Source of the DNA: CAZXDS01 sp964639525 | Lineage (GTDB): Bacteria > Bacteroidota > Ignavibacteria > Ignavibacteriales > Melioribacteraceae | Length of the DNA stretch: 36,178 nt | Assembly (NCBI GenBank): GCA_964639525.1 | Contig: CAZXDS010000005.1 | Span: 1-36,178 of the forward strand | Reading direction: 5' to 3' | Shown: positions 24,620 through 32,862 of the stretch, piece after piece | Numbering within the stretch: position 1 is the first letter of the stretch | Layout of the letters: every line of letters starts with the position of its first letter | Notes under the pieces: model-generated | What the model was told of the DNA's origin: nothing | Database searches by the model: none | What the model saw: the letters and a program-made list of their open reading frames with translations, nothing else | Program-made: the position numbers and the translations under genes

Positions 24620-26462
24620 CACTACCTCCGAGAATTTCTGCTATTTTATTTTTAATGTCAGAAGTTTTGAAAGGCAATCCTCTTAGTTTATTGTATTGGA
24701 TTGTTTCCACCATAAATGTGCTTCTGAGAATTTTTGATAACTGTCCGAGATTAATTTCAGGAACAAGAATTTTTTCAAACTTAGATAGTATATCGCCAAG
24801 ATTCTTAGGAAATGGATTGATATAATTTAGATGAACTCGAGAAACCGTAAGACCATCCTCGCGTGCCTTAGTTATTGCATCTCTTATTGATCCTTCTGTA
24901 CCGCCCCAGCCAACAACAAGCAGTTTTCCTTCTTCATCACCATCAACTACAAGTTCAGGAATATCATAAGCAACTTTCCGAACTTTTTCTTCTCTAATTT
25001 TACACATAAGATCATGATTATCAGGATCATAACTAACATTTCCTGAAATATTCTCCTTTTCTAATCCACCAATGCGATGTTCCAAACCAGGAGTTCCGGG
25101 AACTGCCCAAGGACGAGCTAGGTTTTCATCTCTACTGTAAGGTTGATAAGTTTCAGGTTCCTCTGCGAATTTATGTTCAAATTTAGGCAATTCATTTGCA
25201 TGAGGAATTCGCCAAGGCTCAGTACCATTTGCAATATAACCATCGGTTAACAAAATAACAGGCACCATAAATTTCAAAGCAATTCTACTTGCTTCGATAG
25301 CCATATTAAAACAATTTGAAGGAGTTGAAGCCGCAAGAACAACTAACGGTGATTCACCATTACGTCCGTACATTGCTTGCATAAGATCAGCTTGTTCTGT
25401 TTTTGTTGGTAAACCGGTACTTGGTCCGCCTCTTTGAACATTAATAATAACAAGCGGAAGTTCAGTAATAACCGCTAAACCGGCAGCTTCTGTTTTTAAT
25501 GCCAAACCGGGACCACTTGTTGTAGTAATGGCAAGAGAGCCACCAAATGCAGCACCGATAGAAGAACTAATTCCCGCAATTTCATCTTCGGCTTGAAATG
25601 TTTTTACACCAAAATTTTTATACTTGCTTAAGAAATGTAAAATATCCGAAGCCGGTGTAATTGGGTATGAGCCGAGATACAACTGCATATCACTTAATAC
25701 TGAAGCAGCAACAAATCCCATTGCAGTAGCTTCATTGCCCGAAATACTTCGGTAAGTGCCAGTGGGTAAATGTGCAGGTTCAACATTGTAGCGAGCAGTA
25801 AAAATTTCTGCTGTCTCACCATAATAATATCCTGATTTTAACGCAATTGTATTAGCATTGACTAATTCAGGATGCTTTGCAAATTTTTCTTTAATCCACT
25901 CTAAAGTAGGTTCTAATGGGCGATTAAACATCCAATACATAATTCCTAAGGCAAAAAAGTTTTTACTTCTAACAACATCTTTTGGTTTAAGTCCTGTATC
26001 TTTTAGGGCAGCAACCGTCATTGATGTAATTGGAACCTTATAAACATGAAACCCTGCGAGAGAATCGTCTTCAAGAGGATTTGATTCGTATTTAGCAAGT
26101 TTCAAATTCTTTTTATCAAAAGCATCGGAATTTGCAATAATTGCTCCATGCTGTTTTAATGTTCCTAAATATTTTTTTAACGCTGCTGGATTCATTGCAA
26201 CCAAAACATCTGGTCCATCGCCTGGTGTGTGTATATCTTTTGAACTAAAGTGCAATTGAAATCCACTTACTCCGTATATTGTTCCTAACGGGGCACGAAT
26301 TTCAGCTGGATAATCCGGTAATGTATTTAAATCATTTCCGAGAAATGCAGTTGTGTTACTAAATTGAGTACCGGTTAACTGCATACCGTCTCCGGAATCC
26401 CCAGCGAACATAACAGTTACATCACTAAGGTTCTCAATTTTTTTTCCATTTTCAGTTTCCAT
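24612..26462 (-). CDS. korA: 2-oxoacid:ferredoxin oxidoreductase, fused gamma-alpha subunit
   Basis: A 616-residue fusion. Residues 1-190 form the gamma domain (MFAGDSGDGMQLTGTQFS, DYPAEIRAPLGT). From about 225 the alpha domain follows: GNEATAMGFVAA, YPITPASDI, TTSGPGLALKTEAAGLA and QRGGPSTGLPTKTEQADLM. The C-terminal GWGGTEGSI region completes it. Substrate could be 2-oxoglutarate or another 2-oxoacid; the two-subunit layout favours KorAB. Between korA and dsbD, gctataaaattatagc (26524-26539) is a 16-base palindrome that might be an operator or a weak terminator stem. Confidence 0.94.
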   Translation of the reverse strand: METENGKKIENLSDVTVMFAGDSGDGMQLTGTQFSNTTAFLGNDLNTLPDYPAEIRAPLGTIYGVSGFQLHFSSKDIHTPGDGPDVLVAMNPAALKKYLGTLKQHGAIIANSDAFDKKNLKLAKYESNPLEDDSLAGFHVYKVPITSMTVAALKDTGLKPKDVVRSKNFFALGIMYWMFNRPLEPTLEWIKEKFAKHPELVNANTIALKSGYYYGETAEIFTARYNVEPAHLPTGTYRSISGNEATAMGFVAASVLSDMQLYLGSYPITPASDILHFLSKYKNFGVKTFQAEDEIAGISSSIGAAFGGSLAITTTSGPGLALKTEAAGLAVITELPLVIINVQRGGPSTGLPTKTEQADLMQAMYGRNGESPLVVLAASTPSNCFNMAIEASRIALKFMVPVILLTDGYIANGTEPWRIPHANELPKFEHKFAEEPETYQPYSRDENLARPWAVPGTPGLEHRIGGLEKENISGNVSYDPDNHDLMCKIREEKVRKVAYDIPELVVDGDEEGKLLVVGWGGTEGSIRDAITKAREDGLTVSRVHLNYINPFPKNLGDILSKFEKILVPEINLGQLSKILRSTFMVETIQYNKLRGLPFKTSDIKNKIAEILGGSDD

Positions 26463-26553
26463 TATTACTGTCTCTTTATAAAATGGTATAAACTAGTTAA
26501 TTAACGATACTAAACTTAATTAAGCTATAAAATTATAGCAATACAATTTTAAA

Positions 26554-28338
26554 TTATTTTACGGTAGAAATTATTTTTAAAAACTCATCAGCATTAATAA
26601 ACCCTGTAATTCTTTGAACTTCCTCTCCCTCAGAATTTACAAATATTAAAGTCGGCATTCCTCTAATCTTAAATTTTTCTCTTACCTTTTCAGTGGTTTC
26701 CGAAAGTGATTTGGTCATATCAACTTTAAAAGTTTTAAACTCCTTTAGTTTTTCAATTACTCTTGGATCAGAAAATGTACTATGGTCTAATTCCTTACAT
26801 GGGATACACCAATCCGCATAAAAATCAATAAATACTTTTGAATGAGAACTTAACGCTGCCTCATACTTACTGTTACTGTAGTTTTCCCATTTAGGTTCGT
26901 TTAACTCCGATGGAATAAGCGTATAAACGCCAACAAATATCATTATGATAGCAAGCACAATTTTAAATATTCTAAAACCTTTTACATTTCCTGCTTGTTT
27001 TTCAAAAATGAGTAAATATAAACCGACAAGGATTAAATAAATTGGAAGAACGTAGCCTGAAAATGATTTTGGTAAAAGAGGAAGCAAAAAGTACAAAGCC
27101 ATTCCAACTAATAGAAAACCAAAAATATGCTTCACCGCATCCATCCAAAATCCTGAACGAGGAAGATTTTTAATCTTGCCTGAGAATAATGCGAGAAACA
27201 AATACGGCATTCCCAAACCAACAGCGAGAAAAAAGAACATCAAAAATCCATAAACCGGATCTCCTTTTACACCTACATAAGTAACCAGCCCAAGAACGAA
27301 AGGACCTATACAAGGAGCAGCAACAATCCCCATTGTTAATCCCATGATAAAAGCCCCGAGAATTCCTGTCTTGGCTCCACCGGCTTTTAACACCAACGAG
27401 TCCGGCATTTTAAATTCATAAACACCAAACATACTCAGTGATAATACTAATAGAATAACTACAACGAAGATAATTACCACCGGACTTTGGAGAAGTGTTC
27501 CAAATATAGCACCGCTTAATGAAGTTACAACTCCTACAACGGAATAGGTTAACGCCATACCGAGCACATAAAATACTCCGAGCATAAATAGTTTACTTGT
27601 TCGTCCTTCACTTTGTCCGCCAAAATAGCCGATTGTGATTGGTATAAGCGGATAAACGCATGGTGTCAGGTTAAGCGCTAAACCTCCAAGAAAAACAAAA
27701 ATCAGACTCAAAAGTAATCCGCTATGTTCAAGCGTGTTGGCAATTGACGAATCATCACTACTTTCAACTACTTTTGCTTGAGTATATGATAAATCCAATT
27801 TTGAGAATATGCCTGAATTAATTTCCTGCACAGATGTTTTATTGTCAACAATTTCAATTGTGAATTCAGATTCGGCTGATGAAGGAGGCATACACGACTG
27901 ATTATTGCAAGCCTGATAATCAAGCATGATTTTTATCGTATAAATACCTAAATCAATATTTGCAGGAACTTTTACGATTCCGCCGAAAATTACTTTTCCT
28001 TCATAAACGGCAACCGGTTTATCAGAAAATGAAAAATTAACTTCGTGATGTTCTGGATATACACTTTTAATAAGTATAAATTTTTGTTTTGAAGAGATAT
28101 TTAAAACCGATGGAATTAAAAATTTATCATTCGGTTTGTTTGAATTTATGTGCCAAGTACTATCAACATTTGCTATAACAGCAATCTTAAATTCACTTCC
28201 CTTTTGAATTTTATCAAACGATTTGTAAACCTTTGTTATATGTACAAGATTTTTCTGCATACCAAATTGTCCAAATAATGCAGACGCAGATAAAATTATC
28301 ATTACAACAAACATCAGTTTATTTAGTTTATTTTTCAT
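26554..28338 (-). CDS. dsbD: Thiol:disulfide interchange protein DsbD
   Basis: A 594-residue three-domain electron conduit that carries thiol reducing power across the inner membrane. A signal peptide (about 1-23) precedes the N-terminal domain with Cys144 and Cys149 (ACNNQSCMPP). The membrane domain has about eight segments, with Cys227 in NLTPCVYPLIP and Cys343 in AAPCIGPFV. The C-terminal thioredoxin domain has the CxxC pair Cys511/Cys514 in DWCIPCKEL. All six redox cysteines are therefore present. It follows nadE by 16 bases. It may supply reductant for c-type cytochrome assembly. Confidence 0.95.
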   Translation of the reverse strand: MKNKLNKLMFVVMIILSASALFGQFGMQKNLVHITKVYKSFDKIQKGSEFKIAVIANVDSTWHINSNKPNDKFLIPSVLNISSKQKFILIKSVYPEHHEVNFSFSDKPVAVYEGKVIFGGIVKVPANIDLGIYTIKIMLDYQACNNQSCMPPSSAESEFTIEIVDNKTSVQEINSGIFSKLDLSYTQAKVVESSDDSSIANTLEHSGLLLSLIFVFLGGLALNLTPCVYPLIPITIGYFGGQSEGRTSKLFMLGVFYVLGMALTYSVVGVVTSLSGAIFGTLLQSPVVIIFVVVILLVLSLSMFGVYEFKMPDSLVLKAGGAKTGILGAFIMGLTMGIVAAPCIGPFVLGLVTYVGVKGDPVYGFLMFFFLAVGLGMPYLFLALFSGKIKNLPRSGFWMDAVKHIFGFLLVGMALYFLLPLLPKSFSGYVLPIYLILVGLYLLIFEKQAGNVKGFRIFKIVLAIIMIFVGVYTLIPSELNEPKWENYSNSKYEAALSSHSKVFIDFYADWCIPCKELDHSTFSDPRVIEKLKEFKTFKVDMTKSLSETTEKVREKFKIRGMPTLIFVNSEGEEVQRITGFINADEFLKIISTVK

Positions 28339-28354
28339 AAATAAATCCTTTCTC

Positions 28355-29995
28355 TTAATTTCTTTTCCATTTTTGAACTATCGGAAATCTTCTTCCGTAA
28401 CCAAATGCTTTTACACTTACTCTTAAAATTGGTGCCGACTGTTTTCGCTTAAATTCATTACGGTCAACCATAGCCAAAACCGTCTTCACCAAATCTTCTT
28501 TACCCAACAAATTTACTATTTCCTTGTATTCCAAATAATCTTCAAGATAGCACCTTAATATTCTATCAAGTAATTCATATGGCGGAAGTGAATCTTCATC
28601 TTTTTGATTCGGCTTTAATTCAGCCGATGGAGCTTTAGTAATAATATTAATCGGAATAATTTCTGAATTGCGATTAATATAATTTGCTAATTTATACACT
28701 TCTGTTTTGTAAACATCACCAATTACAGAAACAGCTCCGCACATATCACCATAAAGAGTAGCATAACCGACTGCAATTTCAGATTTATTTCCGGTAGTGC
28801 ACAAAAGATAATTGAACTTGTTTGACGTTGCCATCAAATACAACCCTCTTATTCGTGCCTGCAAATTTTCTTCCGCAATATTTTCCGGTGCATTCCCAAA
28901 AACAGGATTTAGAGTTTCCAAAGCTTTGTTAAAAACAGGCGTTACCGGAACAGTATGTGATTTAATATTCAAATTATTAATTAACTTTTCCGAATCGGTT
29001 ATACTTCCTTCTGATGAATATTGTGAAGGCATCATTATAACTGTAACGTTTTCTTTACCAAAAGCTTGAACTGCAATGTATGTAACTAATGCGGAATCAA
29101 TACCACCGCTTAGTCCAATCAAAGCTTTTTTGAAGCCGCTTTTTGCTCCATAATCTTTTAAGCCAAGTATTAATCCGTTTATAACTTCCGCTTCAAATAA
29201 TCCTTCAACATTTTTAACCGGACTACTTTTATCAGTTGTATCAAACATAAAAAAATCTTCTTCGTATGATTTACCAAGTTTAACAAGAGTTCCGGCGGAA
29301 TTAAAACACATACTTGCGCCATCAAAAATCAAGTCGGTTTGTGCTCCAACACAGCAAACATAGGCTAATGGTAATTGATCGGTTTTTGTCAAAACGGAAA
29401 GCATTTCTTTTCTTTCGCTACGTCTGCCGTAAGCATAAGGACTTGCAGAAATATTAAGCAGTAATGTTGCCCCTTTATCCACAAGTGTTTGGACAGGGTC
29501 TTTCGAGTAACGCCTATGTTTCCAATAGTCCGAATCGTTCCAAATATCTTCACAAATTGAAATGCCGAGCTGTTCACCTTTGAACTTATGAACAAAAACA
29601 TCTCGCGCAGATTCAAAATATCTCACTTCATCAAATATATCATAATTTGGAAGAAGAGTTTTATGTTGGATAAACTGAATTTCACCATCGTAACAAAGAA
29701 ATGCAGAATTGTATAAACCGGTACCTACATTTTCATTTAATTCATCAATACTGCCGAATAATAAACCAACATTTTTAGTTGCAGAAGCAATTTCCTGAGT
29801 TGCCAATTTAACAGCAATTCTAAATTCATTTTTTTCTAATAAATCCTGTGGCGGATAACCACACAAAGAAAGTTCCGGAAAAATCACAATGTCAGCATTC
29901 TCTTCAATGCCTTGTTTGTAACCCCTTAATATTTTTTGCTTGTTCCCTTCAAGATCACCAATAGTGGGATTTATTTGACAAAGATATATTTTCAT
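28355..29995 (-). CDS. nadE: Glutamine-dependent NAD+ synthetase
   Basis: A 546-residue two-domain enzyme that amidates deamido-NAD. The N-terminal nitrilase-type glutaminase domain has its triad Glu41 (FPELSLCGYPP), Lys111 (HKTLLPNYDIFDE) and Cys147 (ISICEDIWND). The C-terminal synthetase domain has the ATP loop SGGIDS at 295-300 and the TGNKSEIAVGYATLYGDM region. It is the longer bacterial two-domain type (about 540-580). The insertion-sequence graveyard starts at its 5' edge, so its promoter may lie within decayed mobile DNA. Confidence 0.96.
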   Translation of the reverse strand: MKIYLCQINPTIGDLEGNKQKILRGYKQGIEENADIVIFPELSLCGYPPQDLLEKNEFRIAVKLATQEIASATKNVGLLFGSIDELNENVGTGLYNSAFLCYDGEIQFIQHKTLLPNYDIFDEVRYFESARDVFVHKFKGEQLGISICEDIWNDSDYWKHRRYSKDPVQTLVDKGATLLLNISASPYAYGRRSERKEMLSVLTKTDQLPLAYVCCVGAQTDLIFDGASMCFNSAGTLVKLGKSYEEDFFMFDTTDKSSPVKNVEGLFEAEVINGLILGLKDYGAKSGFKKALIGLSGGIDSALVTYIAVQAFGKENVTVIMMPSQYSSEGSITDSEKLINNLNIKSHTVPVTPVFNKALETLNPVFGNAPENIAEENLQARIRGLYLMATSNKFNYLLCTTGNKSEIAVGYATLYGDMCGAVSVIGDVYKTEVYKLANYINRNSEIIPINIITKAPSAELKPNQKDEDSLPPYELLDRILRCYLEDYLEYKEIVNLLGKEDLVKTVLAMVDRNEFKRKQSAPILRVSVKAFGYGRRFPIVQKWKRN

Positions 29996-30099
29996 TTAAC
30001 TTTTTTAAATTTATTTAAACAATTAAAATAGCTATCATAATTTTTGTATTCAATCCATTTAATTTTATTTGTGAAACGCAGATTCAACCAGCAAGTCGA

Positions 30100-30333
30100 G
30101 TTAAACTTTCCGTTTTTTGCAAAACGTTCTTTTCTTATCTCTGCATATTGATTTGCTAATTGAGCGGCATAAGAGCCTTTGGGTCGTGAGTTCCTTTTTA
30201 TATCTCTTTATACAGTTGCTCTATGCAAATTTAATTGCTTTGATATTTCACTTACTTTATGACTGACTTTTAGCAAAACCGATATTTAATATCGTTGCTC
30301 TTTACTGATATGGTTATACTTTTTCTTTTTCAT
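30100..30333 (-). pseudogene. IS30-family transposase N-terminal remnant
   Basis: Starting from the ATG at 30333, one continuous frame reads NHISKEQRY, then KVSEISKQLNLHRATV, RDIKRNSRPKGSYAAQLANQ and YAEIRKERFAKNGKF. This is the N-terminal helix-turn-helix region of IS30-type transposases (which usually read SKEQRYQI and TIYREIKRN). Two in-frame TAA stops interrupt it, at codons 16 and 42. The catalytic DDE domain is absent; after about 30100 the frame drifts to unrelated sequence up to the nadE start. Confidence 0.8.
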
Positions 30334-30495
30334 ACGACAAATATAATCCTTTCCATTTTTCCCCGTAGGGGCAACTCTATGGTCAATCGTGTCAACTCAA
30401 GGAATAAGGCAGAAAAAGTTGGAACAAAAAAATTTTTGAATTTTTAAATATTCAAAACTTTAGGAGTGTAATGAAAAAACGGACAGATACTAAAA

Positions 30496-30666
30496 ACTAT
30501 ACGTGAGCAAATAATCAGTAACAAATTTAAGGAATTTTATAGGACGGAGAAAAAATATTTTACAAGAAAAGGAGTATTGGATTTCAAATAACTCATACTT
30601 TTTCAGTTGTCAAACGTTGGGAAAACATTAGGGATAGAGCTATATAATTTTCTAGACAATTCAGAT
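30496..30666 (+). pseudogene. IS4-like transposase N-terminal remnant
   Basis: A continuous 57-codon frame encodes TIREQIISNKFKEFYRTEK, then KYFTRKGVLDFK, stop, LILFQLSNVGKTLGIEL. This follows the N-terminal pattern of a group of IS4-family transposases (ReKxF.RKRKLpF..li.f.lN..kKSLqiEL). One TAA lies in frame at codon 32, and stops follow after 30666. No catalytic DDE region could be traced downstream. Identification rests on pattern memory and is tentative. Confidence 0.55.
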
Positions 30667-31011
30667 TAGTGAAAACTGAGATAGCAGTTTAATTCAAAAT
30701 AACTATAGACGAAGTCCATAGATGGTAGAACAAGAACTTCGTCAAACTGCGAAGATTCTGTGTTAATATTCAATAAAAAAAGACTCTTTTTTTAATTTTG
30801 TACTTCAAAACGGTTTTAAGCTAGTTTCTAAAGAACAGCAGTTGAACTAAGCGTACAGTTTGCGTAAAAATATGACATCTGAGACTCTAGCTTTCTAAAA
30901 TTCAACGAGTCTGCTTGAGACAAACACAGTTACCGCCTTTGAGCTATTAATAAAACTCCATTAAATTCGTGGTAGTACCAATTAAAGAATAAAGTATTTA
31001 TAGATTTTGGG
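30667..31011. other. Non-coding stretch in the insertion-sequence graveyard
   Basis: No gene or RNA is supported. One inverted repeat was seen: gacgaagt (30708-30715) against acttcgtc (30736-30743). The rest looks like decayed mobile DNA with stops in all frames examined. Confidence 0.4.
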
Positions 31012-31050
31012 AATGAGACTGATTTTATTATTCAGCCTCATTACCTATTT
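31012..31050. terminator. Hairpin downstream of the cytochrome gene, candidate terminator
   Basis: aatgagactga (31012-31022) pairs with tcagcctcatt (31032-31042) with one mismatch. It stands about 44 bases after the cytochrome stop on the minus strand. A T-run follows only on the plus-strand side (about 31047-31053), so it may be bidirectional or simply another of the gagact palindromic repeats. Confidence 0.4.
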
Positions 31051-31085
31051 TTTTAATATTTTTCAATTGTAAATATTATTATATA

Positions 31086-32210
31086 TTACTTAATTAAATT
31101 CATTTTAATTGAATGAATATAATTACCGGTTGTTAATCTTGCAATATAAATGCCACTCGCTACTGCTCCGCCAAGATTATTTTTACCGTTCCATTTGGCT
31201 TGATATGTGCCCGGGTTCATAAAGTCAGAATCAATAAGTGAATTAACAAGTCTTCCGCGAATATCAAATATTTCCAAACGTACTTTTTCACTCTTTGGAA
31301 TTGAAAATTTAATAGTAGTGGATGGATTAAATGGATTTGGATAAGCATGTTCCAATTGATACTCTTTTGGGATATTATTATTTACAGGCTCTACGGAAGT
31401 ATAAATACCGCCATGTACAGGATCATCCATATGGCAAGAAGCACACTCCATATGTGTCATTACATTATTACTAACTGCGGAACCGTGGCAAGACAAACAA
31501 ATAGCATTACCCTCGGGGTCTGTAAAAGTTCCTTCAAAAGTTTGAGCAAAATATGAATTTAGTACTGCAGCAGTTTTGGCAGCGATATCCCCTGCTATTC
31601 TTCCACATCGTTCTTTTCTCTCAATATCAGAAACTTTTTTATTTGCAACCATACACCATTGACTAACAGACTGATGACACAGCGGACTACCTGAAATATT
31701 TTGAGGTAGTGTACCCGTATAGTTCTGAACATCATACACAGCGTTATTTGCGGCATCAGTTGGCAAGTTTTCGGTTGTGTACCATCCCCATACTTCATTT
31801 ACCAAGGCTCCTGCTTGTGCTTTTTCAGTAACCAAACTAATCAATGCTGCTGCTCCATTTAATGTTCCACAAGTAGCTCCCCAACCTACTCCACCACCTG
31901 CACCGAATAACATCACTTCTATCGGGAAATTTGTCCAAGGTTCGCCCATAGAATCTTTTAAACATTCAACTAAGCCTCCAAAAACACCGGCACAACAAGC
32001 CTTACCATTCCAATAAAGAGTGTGTGCTTTTATCCTGGCAACTTCCGGATCAATAGTTGTGTATGGATAGGGCCAATTAAAATCAGTTGTATTTCCAAAA
32101 ATTTTCCCACCGGCAAGTGTGTTTAAGCCCACTACTCCAACAACTGCACCGGCTGCATATTTAGATGAGTTTGTTAAAAATTCCTTTCGCGAAATACTTT
32201 TCTTTTCCAT
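31086..32210 (-). CDS. Split-Soret-type dihaem cytochrome c with Tat-like signal and T9SS sorting domain
   Basis: A 374-residue exported protein. SRKEFL at residues 7-12 plus a hydrophobic segment (18-33) looks like a Tat signal with Lys for the second Arg. Residues 60-225 match the C_GCAxxG_C_C / split-Soret pattern: CC at 72-73, Cys83, GAGGGVGWGATCG with Cys114, Cys178, Cys186 and Cys202. Two haem c motifs follow, CLSCH (238-242) and CASCH (256-260). Residues from about 287 form a T9SS C-terminal domain (YPNPFNPSTTIKFSIP, GIYIARL). It should end outside the cell or on its surface. AAGGA precedes the ATG inside the 3' end of the TPR gene, whose frame overlaps by 50 bases. Confidence 0.85.
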   Translation of the reverse strand: MEKKSISRKEFLTNSSKYAAGAVVGVVGLNTLAGGKIFGNTTDFNWPYPYTTIDPEVARIKAHTLYWNGKACCAGVFGGLVECLKDSMGEPWTNFPIEVMLFGAGGGVGWGATCGTLNGAAALISLVTEKAQAGALVNEVWGWYTTENLPTDAANNAVYDVQNYTGTLPQNISGSPLCHQSVSQWCMVANKKVSDIERKERCGRIAGDIAAKTAAVLNSYFAQTFEGTFTDPEGNAICLSCHGSAVSNNVMTHMECASCHMDDPVHGGIYTSVEPVNNNIPKEYQLEHAYPNPFNPSTTIKFSIPKSEKVRLEIFDIRGRLVNSLIDSDFMNPGTYQAKWNGKNNLGGAVASGIYIARLTTGNYIHSIKMNLIK

Positions 32211-32661
32211 TTTGTAATTCCTTTTGATTATTTGAAATTGAGCTAATTAAGATGTTATTTATTTTTTTGTACTGTAAATTTCGTGGTTCTAATTCAGCCA
32301 AATGCGTGAAATACTTCAACGAACTTTTTACATCAAAATAACTCCAAAGTATGCCCATAAATGTATCTCGTTCATATTCTGTTAGTTTACAAAGATTATT
32401 TTCAGTTTCATTTAGCATCTGCATACAAGGACAATCATGAATTTTTGTTTCTTGATCCAATAAAATTTCAATATTATTAGAAATTATTTCTGTAAATAGA
32501 GTTAAAGCAGGAACTATTTCTTTTAATTTCAAATAACATATCACTAATTTTTTCTTTATTATATTGTTATTCGGTTCAAAAATAAGAGTTCTTTCATATT
32601 GATTTGCCGCATCTTTAAATCTTTGTACCAAAAAATATTGATTTGCTAACATCTCACACAT
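32161..32661 (-). CDS. Small TPR protein preceding the cytochrome gene
   Basis: A 166-residue protein without a clear signal peptide. The first 60 residues form TPR-like helices (ANQYFLVQRFKDAANQYERTL, LVICYLKLKEIVPALTLFTE). The middle has cysteines in HDCPCMQML and NLCKL, and a later helix pair (YFTHLAELEPRNLQYKKIN) resembles another repeat. The function is unknown. The predicted sigma-54 start site lies one base before the ATG at 32661, so translation may be leaderless or begin at the fourth codon (also ATG). A stop lies in frame just upstream. The 50-base overlap with the cytochrome gene argues for joint expression. Confidence 0.65.
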   Translation of the reverse strand: MCEMLANQYFLVQRFKDAANQYERTLIFEPNNNIIKKKLVICYLKLKEIVPALTLFTEIISNNIEILLDQETKIHDCPCMQMLNETENNLCKLTEYERDTFMGILWSYFDVKSSLKYFTHLAELEPRNLQYKKINNILISSISNNQKELQNGKEKYFAKGIFNKLI

Positions 32662-32672
32662 AGTTTATAATT

Positions 32673-32688
32673 AGCAAACAATATGCCA
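32673..32688 (-). promoter_or_regulatory. Sigma-54 (-24/-12) promoter for the TPR-cytochrome genes
   Basis: On the minus strand the sequence TGGCATATTGTTTGCT matches the sigma-54 consensus TGGCACGNNNNTTGCW at TGGCA and TTGCT with the exact GG-to-GC spacing. The conserved GC falls at 32675-32674, giving a start near 32662. It lies between a sigma-54 activator gene and the TPR gene. Confidence 0.75.
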
Positions 32689-32750
32689 ACAAAAACCCTA
32701 CTAAATAACTTAAAATAGAATGATTTTATTTTACAAAAAGAAAAATTTTC

Positions 32751-32765
32751 GCAACAATATGTTGC
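32751..32765. promoter_or_regulatory. Candidate activator-binding palindrome, proximal site
   Basis: GCAACAATATGTTGC: perfect 6-base half-sites around a 3-base centre, centred about 96 bases upstream of the inferred start. The half-site GCAACA/TGTTGC repeats at 32807-32825. Confidence 0.6.
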
Positions 32766-32806
32766 ATAGCGATGCTAACATGCTGTAATATTTGTTGTTA
32801 TGAGGT

Positions 32807-32825
32807 TTGCAACAAATTGTTGCAA
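32807..32825. promoter_or_regulatory. Candidate activator-binding palindrome, distal site
   Basis: TTGCAACAAATTGTTGCAA: perfect 8-base half-sites around AAT, centred about 154 bases upstream of the inferred start and 58 bases from the proximal site. It begins 38 bases downstream... on the low-coordinate side of the activator gene's stop at 32863. Confidence 0.6.
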
Positions 32826-32841
32826 TGTAACATGCGTTACA
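32826..32841. promoter_or_regulatory. Third palindrome next to the distal site
   Basis: TGTAACATGCGTTACA: perfect 6-base arms around ATGC, directly abutting the distal site. The half-site differs (TGTAAC), so it may bind another factor or be a diverged copy. Confidence 0.4.
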
Positions 32842-32862
32842 AGGAGTGAACAAAGGCAATAA

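Noticed and set aside
30084..30333. Functional short HTH protein from the IS30-like frame
   Set aside because: Two in-frame TAA stops and loss of the catalytic domain show decay.
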